DNA of 64,000 nt, from assembly GCA_020055645.1 (NCBI GenBank), contig CM034548.1:29314201-29378200 (forward strand). Reading direction: 5' to 3'. Position 1 is the stretch's first letter, and every line of letters starts with the position of its first letter. The notes under the pieces are model-generated. The model saw only the letters and a list, made by a program, of their open reading frames with translations. It was not told the DNA's origin and searched no databases. Source of the stretch: Tomocerus qinae. Lineage: Eukaryota > Arthropoda > Collembola > Entomobryomorpha > Tomoceridae. The position numbers were made by a program, and so were the translations under genes. This document shows positions 1 to 11,700 of the stretch, piece after piece.

Positions 1-584
1 ATGCAACTTGCTTGATAACTCACTTTTTTGAGGGAGAGGAGAACAAAGTTGAATTTAGAACTCTAACTTATTTCATGTTTTTTTATGGAAAAATGTTTTG
101 AGAATAAATTTTTTTAAGTAATGCTTTAATTAAGTAGATTAGTCCTTTTTTGATAGCAAGTATTACACAATGTATTTCAATCCGTTTAAACCAGATCTAT
201 TTAAATAGACCAAGATTGCTCATTTCAATTCATTTCGAGTAAAAACCTAGTAAAAAACTCTTAAAGTTAACAATTTAATGTTCACAAAAATTAAAAACTT
301 GTCTAATTTTATCTTTGCAACTGTAAATGGTATCTCACGGCGGTAATCCTTTTTCAGGATAACTTAGCGAACTTTTGAAATGCACTAAGTCTTAAAAGAT
401 ATTTGTGCCAGTTTAAGAAATCCACAAATTTTATGCCATAATTATGATTTCATTTGGCAAACTTGACGCAGGGTTTTAAGGCTTAGAATAATGTGGTAAA
501 GTTGAGCAGGAAAGAATTAAAATGCAGCTAAATGTATGTGAAAATCTTGCAAATACTTTAATGTAATTGTTGGGTGTATTATAG
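1..584 (+). other. Intron DNA of the MFS transporter gene
   Basis: This AT-rich stretch precedes a splice acceptor (attatag, AG at 583-584) and contains no coding exon I can recognise. I infer that it is part of an intron whose upstream exons lie outside the window. Confidence 0.5.
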
Positions 585-953
585 GGAAGGGGAATGGGAG
601 TTTTATTGGCGGCTATTTACTAGGGGCTGTAGGTTCAAGACTCAGTTTCAGGTATTTTGGTGTCGCATCGGGAATATTCGGTGTTATCTACTTGCTTCTT
701 CATCAAGTATGGCTAAAAGGAGTTGTGGAGAAAAGATTATCTTCGGGTGGTGAGTTGACAAATAAATCTTTGTATAAAACTATAACATTATTTTATATCT
801 GATGGAAATCTTTACTGTGTCTTTAATTGTATTTTAGGAAAAGATAACGATGATGATGTCAAAGTGAAAGAGGAGCTTTTAAACATAGAATCTAAAATAG
901 TTCCGTTGAGAAATATGAACGAAGATGAAACGAAGCGTGTTGTCGTACCATAA
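585..953 (+). CDS. MFS transporter, MFSD6-like, C-terminal two exons (partial)
   Basis: Two exons are visible: 585-749 and 838-953, ending in TAA at 951-953. The first follows an AG acceptor and ends at a gtgagt donor; the second follows ttttag. Both sides of the 88-bp intron are phase 1, and the split codon rejoins as GGA (Gly). The encoded peptide begins KGNGSFIGGYLLGAVGSRLS and continues with FRYFGVASGIFGVIYLLLHQ, which gives two hydrophobic membrane segments. The Gly-rich GSFIGG helix start is typical of the eleventh helix of MFS carriers. The tail is acidic and lysine-rich (KDNDDDVKVKEELLN), about 38 residues long, and should be cytoplasmic. The glycine pattern and the closing aromatic/leucine helix most resemble MFSD6-type proteins (MFS_1-like), which are multi-pass membrane proteins without a well-settled substrate. 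The N-terminal part and promoter are to the left of the window. Family assignment from 91 residues is moderate; the exon calls are strong. Confidence 0.75.
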
Positions 954-1846
954 TTCATCTTATTCTTCACAATTATATAACTTCCCGAATTCACCAACGG
1001 GGTACCATGAAGCCCACCCACTAGAGCAGAAAAGAAGAAACGCATTAAATAATTCAAGATCAAGAACTGTGCCATGAAGACACCGTAGTTAGAAATAGAA
1101 ATTTAGTTATTTGTGGTGCAGACAAATTAGGTAGATGCAAAATATTAATATACTGTGTAGTCAATTTCGACCTTCAAAAGTTCGAAAACTATGTGAACTG
1201 AAATGATGGAAATATGTTAATGCAAATAGGTAAAGAGTACTTCTAACTACTAATTATTGCTATAATTACGTTTTAATTAAAAAATTAGAGTATTGTAAAC
1301 CAAGAGGTAATGGCAGATTTTGATTATCATCAAAGACACTTTGGAAAAACTTTTGTTGACCTATAATTCGTAAGTAATTAAATGTCCAAATTAACTACAT
1401 TATGTCGTTGATACTAATTACTTAGTGATACGTATTTGCCAACTCATTAATTAATTAATTTTATCGAGTTTTCATTCTGTGAATCTTCCTTAAATGTTAT
1501 TTTCCAAATATACATAATAAACTGGAGTATTGAACATGGTTTACTAGGTATAGTTCGTATTCGCAAAAATTACTTCTATTATGTGTTGCTGTAACTTCAG
1601 TATTTGTAACTGAAGTATTCTGTTCAATCAATGGTTGTTGTGGTTTCCTAGCTCTTAAAGTTAAGTCGTAATTCTACTACAAAAACGTTTTGTTTTAAAA
1701 GAACTTTAATACTAGTATGATGTATAACAGTTATGCTGACCAATTGTATCTGAAGAATGAAAATAGTTAGTCAAAAGGTATAGCATTTAATAAGTGAGAG
1801 TAAAGCAAAATGATTTGACATTAAATGCTTTAAGAAAATAAATAAA
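954..1846 (+). other. Presumed 3'UTR of MFSD6-like gene
   Basis: Non-coding AT-rich sequence follows the stop codon. Candidate poly(A) signals are ATTAAA at 1044-1049, AATAAA at 1516-1521 and overlapping AATAAA at 1837-1846. I cannot tell which is used, so the right end is only an outer guess. Confidence 0.3.
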
Positions 1847-4600
1847 AAAAAGGTAGAAAAATCTACCTGATTTCAGACTGGACTTTCAGATTTCTGACAG
1901 AATTTTTCCTGGTCACACAAAATAGCTTTTAAATCTTTCTTAGGGTATTTCATTTTTGAAATATTCGGGTGAAAATTAGTGGAAAATTGCCTAAGTGAAT
2001 AAAGGAATTGAATGTCTCATTTAAAAATGAAACAGTTGAGGTCAGGAAATATCTAGATTCGTATAGATTGCGATTTTTATTGCCATTGAGTTTTGAACCA
2101 ATTAATGCCAAATCATATTAATGAACTACCTTAATTTATATTCGACTTCTTGGACGGTCTTTCGAATGGTGTATGTAACTTGGCGGTGCTACTTTACATT
2201 CTTCAAATACAGCTAGGTATCAAAGCTGTTCTACAACTTGTAAATATCTATTTACACAAACATTTTTGAATAATTTTTGCATAATGAAAGATGTATGTTG
2301 TACATTTTGCATTTATTTTCTATGTTAGTGATGTTTACTGTGTTATTTAGTTTAAATAATCTATCTAGATGTAGTTTTAGGATTAGGTGTAGTTGAATAG
2401 TGTTAGTAAGTCAATAATTTTCATTTATATAAAATATCATGGAAATACGTCGACCATTTCGAATAATAAAATGTAACAATTAGCTTATTTTTCGTTCACT
2501 TTAGTCTTCATTGAAATTAGCAAAACCAAATATATAATTGTAAAAACAATTTTTGAAAACATACTGAATTATTAAAACATTTTTGGCAAGATTTTTTCAT
2601 ATACACCAGTAATGAGCAACCAGTAGTTAATATGATGTTACCAGTTTTATGGATAGAAAATTCAGATTTGACTTCATATTTCATGGACCAATATTCAACT
2701 TCTCTCAGGCACGCATCCAGAAATTTGATGAAGGGGTGAGTGCAATGGCATTATGGCAAAAAAATTAATGCCAAGTCCGAAATATTTTGGCGATTTTTGG
2801 TCTTTTTGGGAAAAAAATTCTATTTTTCAAAGATTTGCTTGACTTTTATCACAAACTAATGCTTATAGAGAAAATTTATTCGAAGTTTGAGCCCATAATG
2901 TATTAACTGTTTCATGCTCCAATATTTGTTATTGTTTATAGAAATACTTCAAGAAATACATAGCTTTAAAAATAAGTTTAAATAATTTTCTTTTGCTTAA
3001 AGTTATGACATTACTTTATGCCTCGGAAAAATGTTCAATTTCTGCCTTTTGAAGCGATTGTTTTTTCATGGGAGGGTTGCCGGTAAAGTTTCTCCTGTTT
3101 TGCCAAAAAAACAAAATTATTGGCTAGCAGTATTTAAGACATTTTGAAAGATATGTGGATCCAAATGATGAATCCGCCAACTGATGAATACTGGATCGGG
3201 TGGACTAGTCTCACTGAATGATGCATGAGACTAATACAAATAGCACTAATTACTAAATAGGGAAAGGTTTATCCATGATATTAATGCAGTTTATTGAAGT
3301 GCGTACAAGTAGTCTACCTAGTAGGTTAAAATTTTGCGAGAATCTGACATTCCATTCAAAAGTTATGATATAAAAAATCACGTAAAAGTTTTGGTTTTTA
3401 TGCAATATCTCTTGAATAGAATAATAGATTCTTAAAATATTTTAAATCTACGTCAATTAGACTCGTTTTAATTTGCTATATTGATATCGTTTAAAAATTC
3501 TAATCCATTTAGTAGTTATGATGTACTTATTAGACCCTAATTCCATAGTTGGCCCGATGCATCAATTTGACTACCACAAATATACCCCGAAAAAAATGTC
3601 ACAATGGTTTCAATATTTGCTCATTAAAAAATCGATAATCTACTCGCATTTTAATAGGTGTAAAAAACATTTTGCCATTCTTAAAAACCATTTTTTAGAA
3701 AACCAATTTTCCACCTTTTGTAAAGTTTATTTAGGATATAATTCACAAATGTGATTTTGAATGTTGCCGTTACAGTTATGTTATCCTGACCATTTTCTTG
3801 TACTTCATAATATTTAATAATAATATATCGATAGGAGTCGAAGGCTAAATGTAATGACCAAAATTTCATGTCGTACCAAAATGCATAGTGCACAATGACC
3901 TCCATCTACACTTATGATCAATCTCACTGAATGGAAAATATTTAATTTGAAAAGCTTATATAATTTTCCTTTTTTGGTACTTAAGGAAGGCTTAAATATT
4001 TTTATAAATTAAGAAAAGGTCCTTCTAGATTCTATAATACAAATCAAATTAAGGGTACCAGTGTATACTATTCTAAGAAAAATTAAAAATCTACTCAAAG
4101 AATTTTCCCATTTGTGATTTAGAAAAAGTATTCAGATGTATGAAATACATTAAAGGTATTTGTATCACACCTCTAAATACCATGATGTTATGGATGTTAA
4201 TAATATGCAAGAAATATGTAATTGCATCATTCACCTACAAAGTATTCTTAATCTGTTGCAAGTGTCTTGACACCTAAGAATCATTGAGAAGTGACATGAA
4301 TGTAGCGTAAAAATGAGGCTACATATTTGGTATGGAAGAAACGGATGTTTTATGATTTTTAATGGAAACTGGACGACAGTGAGTGTGACCGGGTAGATAA
4401 AAGACAAAAAGTGCATGGCGAGAAGTAAAAATGCAATGTATATAGAGCAGTAGAAAAGCGGTTTATACATGGGTAGGTAAATGTGAGTCGTACTCTCGCA
4501 GTGTGGCAGTCATGCTTATTTAAGTGTACGTCATGCAGACATACCTACTTACAAAGAAAAATGCTCAGCATTCACGGCACAGCAACAACGAAATGCATGT
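1847..4600. other. AT-rich intergenic DNA, no gene seen
   Basis: No exon-like segment with splice signals was found. The short ORFs here (for example 3518-3754) have a composition expected from AT-rich noise. Parts of 2700-3700 contain long A/T runs and could be an old repeat, but no terminal repeats or coding remnants were seen. Confidence 0.4.
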
Positions 4601-4623
4601 AAAGTTTTGTAAAGGAGAGCGCA

Positions 4624-4643
4624 GGGAGAGAGAGAGAGAGAGA
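4624..4643. repeat. (GA)n microsatellite upstream of secreted-protein gene
   Basis: A nearly pure GA dinucleotide run follows a purine-rich lead-in. It sits about 1.5 kb before the start codon at 6111. In arthropods GA runs near promoters can bind GAGA-type factors; that role is inference here. Confidence 0.75.
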
Positions 4644-4649
4644 TTTCAA

Positions 4650-4960
4650 AGTGTAACCTTCTCATCTTTTCAGCCGGCAGAGAGGATTGTACAAGTCCAA
4701 GTACAAGTAGAGAGTGCAGCCGAGTCAGGGAATTAGTGCAGTAGTGAACGTGGAGGCATCAACAGTTGATAAAGTTTCAGTTTTGTTCAGTTGAGCTAAC
4801 GTGGCCGTGGGCGTCGTCTGTCTCATCGTCTCATCTCAAAATCAAAGTTAAATTACCTAAATCCCACACTGCCTATAGTGATCTCCTATGCCATGCACAA
4901 ATCCTATGAATTTCTCTGAAATTGCACACGACTTGTGTGCGTTATTGTGCTGAGCTAACT
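4650..4960 (+). promoter_or_regulatory. Possible promoter / 5'UTR region of the secreted-protein gene
   Basis: This region is less AT-rich than its surroundings and has CpG-containing words around 4797-4830. Two initiator-like TCAGTT elements occur at 4777-4782 and 4787-4792. No convincing TATA box or downstream promoter element was found at the expected spacing. Many ATGs lie between here and 6111, so if this is the start site, a 5'UTR intron would be needed. This is a weak positional inference. Confidence 0.2.
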
Positions 4961-6110
4961 ATACTTCCTTGCTATAAAAAATTGTTTTGGATTTTAAAAA
5001 AATTTGCAATTCAGTCCATTTGTCTCTAAAAAAACAAGTAAAGCTAACAACTACGTAGAGATAATAGAAAAGAGAAGCAACATTTTCTAAAACCGTTTGA
5101 GAAGAATAATTTCCATAATAAATGTTACAATAGGACTAAATTGTATTGTATTACTTTTAGTGAACTGACCACGAATAAACCGTAAGTTTATTTTATTCAT
5201 CCGTGAGTTTATTCACTAGGGCAGTTTTGTTTAAATTTTCACCAGAGTGTCAATTTGTAGAGCAAACTTATTCAAATGTGCACAAAAAATTAAATCATAG
5301 TGAGCAACGCATCGTGAGACTTTAATGCAGTTCGGTGCTGCTTATTATGCATGAATACATGAACAACTGGTAGTTATTTGGCTGATGATATCTGTACTGT
5401 GAATCGTGGAGGTCAGGTCACGGTTATTAATAGTATTTCTATTAAAGTATTAGTACCAAAAGCAATAAATTCCAGACAAATTGACTCACGGATAAATTTA
5501 ATTTGCAGTTTTCTGGGTACATTGCGTTCACATCATCTCTGAGTGATAGGAAACAAACACTTCCTACTCAAGAAAGTTACGTAATATAATAAGAGCATTG
5601 AGGAGACAACGAAAGTGATTTGAGCAAGAATCGTCAGACCAAAGACACTACTTTTTGCACGGAATATATTATTCATATATTCAAGTGTGCAGAATTAAAA
5701 GTTTTCCTAAAACTGCATATGTGTACCTACATTGGAGACAGTCGTCTTTTTTGAATTGCAAATTAATAGAAAACTGCAACAGCGAATTCATAACTTCACT
5801 TTGCATATTTTATGCCGCCATAAACTACTTCATCCACGTCTGCACAAAAGCTGGAAAAGACAAAGATTGTGACAAGTGTAGTATTATTCATTGTCAACTA
5901 AAGAGCTGTCCTGAGATTTATCAAAACAAAATTCCATAATAATTAACGACCACCGCTTTATATAGAAACAGGTCGCATTACGTCCCATTATTCTAAAACT
6001 GGTTAACTACTCCGTGATTTATTTACACAGTGCCATTCTATTATTTCCTGTCAAAAACGTGCACAAAATATTTCGCTAAAATTTCTTAAGAGGTGAATTT
6101 CTAATTAAAA

Positions 6111-6320
6111 ATGAGAGGAGTGAGTATGCATCTAATATTGTTGAGTGGAACTGCACTCACAGTCTTCGCTCTCAGTCTCATCACCCCACCATGTAATGCT
6201 TATTCCGACTCAAACCAAGGCTCTTCTAAACGCACCGAATCTCCCCGCTTCAAAAGCTTGGACCGCATTCTTAACAGACTTGATGGACTTGGAGTTTCTC
6301 CTTCTGTTGCCAGTCCTAAA
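6111..6320 (+). CDS. Secreted protein, first coding exon (signal peptide)
   Basis: The exon encodes 70 residues from an ATG in a good A-rich context (ttaaaaATG) to a consensus gtaagt donor at 6321, ending in phase 0. Residues 1-30 form a signal peptide: MRGVSM, then a hydrophobic core (HLILLSGTALTVFALSLI), then PPCNA with likely cleavage before Tyr31. A second in-frame ATG is residue 6 (6126), in a weaker context. The mature start is Ser/Arg/Lys-rich, has one dibasic KR pair, and contains a short helix-prone piece (LDRILNRLDGL). The protein enters the secretory pathway; I do not recognise the family. The next exon is probably 23399-23602, which is on the same strand, starts in phase 0 and suits a secreted propeptide-like region. 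The long intron makes transcript evidence necessary to confirm the join. Confidence 0.7.
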
Positions 6321-8311
6321 GTAAGTCACATTTTTCTTTACTAGATCTTTAACATGCTTTCTTACATTTTTCATGCTTTCCATCCTCATTTACATTTTGC
6401 ACAAGAAAAATTCATAAATTTACAGATAACGAATGATCTATATATTATGATGTATTAGAAAGTAAAATACATGGCCTCACGTATCGGAGCTTATCTTTAT
6501 TTGCACTAATTTAAAAGACCATTTTTATATCCAAGTTTCAATGCATCTTATATGCAACGCACTAAAATTGACTTTTATGCTTTTGCAAACTAGCTACACA
6601 TATTGTATAACGTGCTTTAGTAAAGTTGTAATGCATTACATTGTGTAACGTGCAACTAAACTATTGTCATTAAGCTTTTTAGCACTGAAGGAGATTCTAA
6701 TTAATACGGTTTTGTATTCACAGCTCATAAGAATGTCTTGGTTTGCAATACATCAAAAGTTTTTTCAACTCAGTTTATTTGCAGGAATGTCTGGAAGGAT
6801 TTTTTGCTTTTGCTCCTTCCGTCACCCACATTGAATAGTTTCGCAAAAAAATAACAAAGTTTGGTTGGGTAAACCTTAAGAGGCAATGTCAACATTTTCA
6901 AAGGGAAAGAGATATTTACTTTTTGCATTTGGGAAAATATACAGAGTTATGTACCCCAACACAAGTGTATATATGATATTCTAAAGAAGGAAACTTACAT
7001 TAAAATGTGCACATGTATACTTAGACATTTTTGAAAGGACATGAACTTTTGCTGAATGCAACATACACTGAATACATTTTTATAGTTTGGACTTAACTTT
7101 TGTATGTACAAGTGTTGCTTTGGTTTCGTCCTGTTGATCAAAAAAGGTTAATATAAAATGAACTGAGGCTGTCTGTTAGTCTTCTAAATGGAGCCTTTTG
7201 ATAGCTGTATAAGTTTCGCAAAGTGTAGGTGCATTTACATAAAACTAACTGCAGCCGGTTGTATAACGAGTACTTAAGTAAATAAATAGCTGTAATCTAT
7301 TATACAAACGTATGTGCATGCAACAATTCGTAGTCTTCCTTTAAAATGATGTAAAACGTTGAACTATTTAACTATTTATTTTGGTTGAAATATTTAAGAT
7401 ACTAACCTAGGTATACCTATGTACGTATAAATGAATATCTATATCTGTTCTGCGTGCCCTCGTCAGAAAAAACGTGTAAAATCACACGAGAACAGCAAAA
7501 GTCAACTGAAGTCGAGTGGCTGAAAGAGTGCAGTTTGTTTTCTTTTGTTTTGTTTGACTTCTCATGTCGGCTACAAATTGAAGGTGCGGTTTACTTTAAA
7601 GTAGAATCAGACGAAGCTGATAAGGTTGCTTTGATTTAGTTAGACTACTGACAAAACTGAGAGGTCGTGTACGCAAAAGTACGTCTAGGAGGTTTAAATT
7701 GATATGTTCACAGACAGGGTAATGTAAGACTTGAAATATCAGTACAATCGCCTGCGAAAGAAAACGATTATTCTGACTTTTTCACTTCACACGTCTTATC
7801 ACATTGCACCACATTTACATATCCAAAAGCCAAGACTTTGTTTTTTGCCATTTCTTCTTTATGTCAATTGCAAACAGACTTACACGTTAGGACACTTATG
7901 ATTTTGCAACTTCATCATTATTTTTTTGGATTTTTGGCAAAATAAGATGTAAAGTTTTTACTACTATTTAGGAAATCAAGACAAAAAATTTGACAAAAAT
8001 AATTGCGAACTGTCATTATCGCATGTGTTGACAGGCTGCGTGTGCATATCTGTAATTTTGTTGAAGCAGTCACTATATAGATTCTTTGCCTTTTGCCAGT
8101 TCAAACTCCAATGTAATCGCACAGTATGTAAATCTGAATGAAACTAAGTATTTCAAGATTTCTTCATATTGGCAAATTATCTATATTATTTGATAGGCAG
8201 AAACACTCAATTACATACATTTTAATACTAATGCTTATCATCTGCTCTCAAACCAATTAATTTGGAAGAATTTCATTCTAGTATATAGCAATGTCTTCAC
8301 TTTCAGTACGT

Positions 8312-8336
8312 ACTTATAGTAAATGATACTATAAGT
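8312..8336. repeat. Perfect 10-bp inverted repeat (hairpin)
   Basis: Arms acttatagta (8312-8321) and tactataagt (8327-8336) are exact reverse complements around a 5-nt loop. No poly-T tail or gene end is nearby, so a terminator role is not indicated. Confidence 0.7.
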
Positions 8337-8668
8337 GCTTAATCTTATACTATGTACTGCTATACATTTCTATCAACAAAAAATTCACGAATTCCATCGG
8401 GGACAAGTTTTAAATGTTTTAAAATTAGTTTCAGTTTAGACTTCAACTTGTGGAGTAACTTAAATATTTTGTGAGTAGTTGTCCGTACTTGTGTTGGTAG
8501 CACCATGTATAGCATAGACTAAGTATTCATAGCAGAAAAAAGCTTTTTCTGCTATAAGACACACAAAGTCCATTTACCAACCTGAAGGCAAATTTGAATG
8601 CCTATACTGCCAAACTATTGCGCCACGAATTGGCGCCTGTTCTCAAACTCCAATCCACCAGAGGTGGT

Positions 8669-8725
8669 CATAATTTAGTCATTGTCATTGGCTGTCAACT
8701 AGCCAATAGTAATGATTAAATTATG
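8669..8725 (+). repeat. Long hairpin, 25-nt arms, 7-nt loop
   Basis: The left arm (8669-8693, starting cataatttagtc) and right arm (8701-8725, ending gattaaattatg) pair along their whole length around the loop gtcaact. If transcribed from the + strand, 21 positions are Watson-Crick, three are G-U wobbles and only one (C/A) is mispaired; one further T-A pair extends the base. Pairing stops there, so the lower stem usual for a primary microRNA is missing and the loop is small. It may be a small palindromic element, a hairpin RNA or an atypical microRNA precursor. I recognise no known microRNA in either arm. Confidence 0.6.
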
Positions 8726-11700
8726 AGAGATGGCATCAAATATAACAAAGACTTTGGGCATATTAAGCTGTTCAGGCTTAATCTTAGTATATGCATGTAT
8801 AGGGGTAGTAGAAATGGCTATATAGATTGTATACAGAGTATCAGCAGGACATAGATACAACATACACAAATAGAACAAAATTGGAGCTTTACAAGTGTGT
8901 CTATGTACCATATTAAGTATCTATGTACTTACTAAATCAGTGAGAGAAGCAAATAAATCACCAGCCTAGGAGGTCATGGAGTCATTGTCATTATAAATCA
9001 CTCCTCCTGATATTTCAGATGTATTCCAGACAGGGTATAAATATAAGCATTAATATTTGCATTACCCACTGCACAGAAGATGTACTCCTTGTATACATGT
9101 ATCTGTAATTGGCAACATTCTTGAACTTCCTCTATTATTATGTACGACCATCATGCCTTGCGTCAAGTGCTATTGGTTCCTCCTTAATTCTGACGCGTGA
9201 GGATGAGGGTTGAAAAGATAGTTCCTGTAGTGCCATCAAAATACACACAGGTACTTAAGGTTAGGTATTCATGCAGTAGTATTTATTTTGAATTGATTAA
9301 GTGCGCAGCATGCAAGCACACTTAATAAATAGGCACTTGTATTAGCAAACAAGAAGTGACTAAATGACCACAGGAACCAACCAAGATCACTGCGTTGGCA
9401 CTTCTTCTGCCTCACCCCCTTCTACATTCATTCTTTGCACGAAAAACTGCACCACTATTTCATATAGAGACCTTGTCAAGTTGCTCCCAGCACTATTGAC
9501 ATTATTCTGCTACCTCTGTTTGCATTTACTTATTCTTTCTATTCCAACGTGACCACGAATATTTATCAAAGATTACTACTAATGTGTTTGCAAATTAGAG
9601 TTCCTTATTGCGGAAATTAAGTCCAAATTACGTAGATGAAACAATAAAGCCCAGCAGGACAAATATTATTCAATCTTACATTCAAATGAAACCCCATATT
9701 CTAATTCCTGCCAAAATTTAAATGGCACGGAAAGGTTTTCATTTAATTCACGTTGATTATATTGCTCTTAGTTTGCAGGATTAAAATGTCAACTAATTAG
9801 CATTCTAAGTTAGCAACTCACCAAATAATGCCCACTATTTTTCGAACGAATTGTACGCATGCAGTTAACATTTAAATTGGTACTTAATGAATTAGAATAC
9901 TATATCGTATCCTCTTTGTGTAGGTGTATGGAAGTCAAAGTTCCTAAATGATGAATGATCTTGCTCTGTCTGTATTTATCTTAGAAAAAATGGGAATCCC
10001 AATTTATTATGCTATGTGAATGTTGCATAATTTTGCCATCGTTTGGATGAAATGAAAATTAATGTCATTTTCAGCCTTGTTTGCATAGCATTCATGATGG
10101 AACTGCACTGTGCTGTCACTTTCTCATTTAGTTTGCGGCGTCCGCATGAAATGAAGGATATCCCAATGCGGACTCTTACGTTATCATTTTTTGTTCGCCT
10201 TTGTGAACATGACAGAACTGTTTGGTGGTCCAATGCCCGATTAAGAGTGGAATCTTTTGATTTGCTTGATTAGCGACTAGACTTGAGACAGTTACGTTAT
10301 ATTTGTTGATGTATATGACATTTATTCTTATTTTTGCGTGCATTTTTTGTAAATTAGGTACTATGAGTATGAAGCAGTATTTGTAACAACAAACGTTATC
10401 CACAAAAGCATAAAAAACATTGCATTCCGTTAAGCATATGCATTTTTTTAAATCGTGCCAAAATTTTTTTAACACGAAGTAGTTATTTGTACTGCGTGAA
10501 TTTTTTACTTGTGCAGCTGCGTCCCTAATTTCACTTAGGATTGTTTCTTTGTAACTTATCAGCATATTATAATACGAAGATAAGTAGGTAACTCATTATG
10601 TACATTACGTGATTGAATTAATACCTAATACAGTAATACGAATGCATAGAACATTCTATTACACATTTCCTCGGGATTGAGGTGTGTAGGTGATATTGAA
10701 TGTTGTAACAAGTATGTGTAGTAATTTATGTAATTTGAATGAGAATAATCAATGCGTCAAGTTTTGGTTGAATAAACTTCATTGTAAATATTAATTGGTA
10801 TGGGATAAGCATAAACTGACAATTAGACAACCGAAGGTTTTGGGTGGACTTGAAAAGTACCTCCACAACATTTAAATCGTTTCATTATAATTGTGATGAG
10901 AAATCTTAATTGAATTACTTTTGGGATTCGTGCAATGCAAACTCATGAAATTTACTGTTATGACGTTTGTTATCACAAGTTACTTATCAACGACTGCAGG
11001 GTGGTCAGACATTGTTTTCTGTCAAACTAACGACAGGACAATTCCAGGATTACATTGTACAACATTTTCATAGTTGTAATATTCACTGTCGTCAACGTCT
11101 ATTAATTTGTCATTTGCATTGTGAATGCTAAGGAGATTTACATGTCACTTTCACTGAAACTCAAATGGAGCGAAACAACATAGCGTCTCAGCCATTTATA
11201 TCTGCAGGATATTCGACATAATGGAATGCTGATTTGATTTTGATCTTTCAACAACAGAGAGAGTTGTATTTATTTTCCTGATACTATTAAATCGACATTT
11301 ATTAACAAACATACTCACCAATATAATAAACACATTCTTTTATCTCAACTGGGTACAACATTGGCATAGTCTCATTACTATATTGAGTACTGCCTAATAT
11401 TCAATTATCTGTTCTATTTCTGTCTATATTTAGGAAAAATATTACAGACGAAATCCTATACATAAAATAAGCAACTATAACCCTCGTATTAAATTGCAAC
11501 ACAAAAAATAATGCAAGTCATGAAATTAATATGCAAAATTTCAGTGTATCTTTTCATTCTCTCAGACATGTCCATTAGGGCATAAGTTAAGCAGGTCTGC
11601 GAAACCTGGGATACACTCATACCTGCACAAATGTATTTTGCATCTATTAGCACTTTTGTTTTGATAAAGTACAGCGTTTGGAGATATGAGACAAATAATG

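Noticed and set aside
2700..3700. Possible decayed transposable element
   Set aside because: Composition is suggestive, but I found no terminal repeats, target-site duplication or enzyme remnants.
4524..4736. ORF across the GA repeat (RERERER)
   Set aside because: The Arg-Glu run is simply the GA microsatellite read as codons.
10176..10565. 129-codon minus-strand ORF
   Set aside because: Its length is within chance expectation for this amount of AT-rich sequence, and its composition (Lys/Asn/Ile/Tyr-rich, scattered Cys) looks random.
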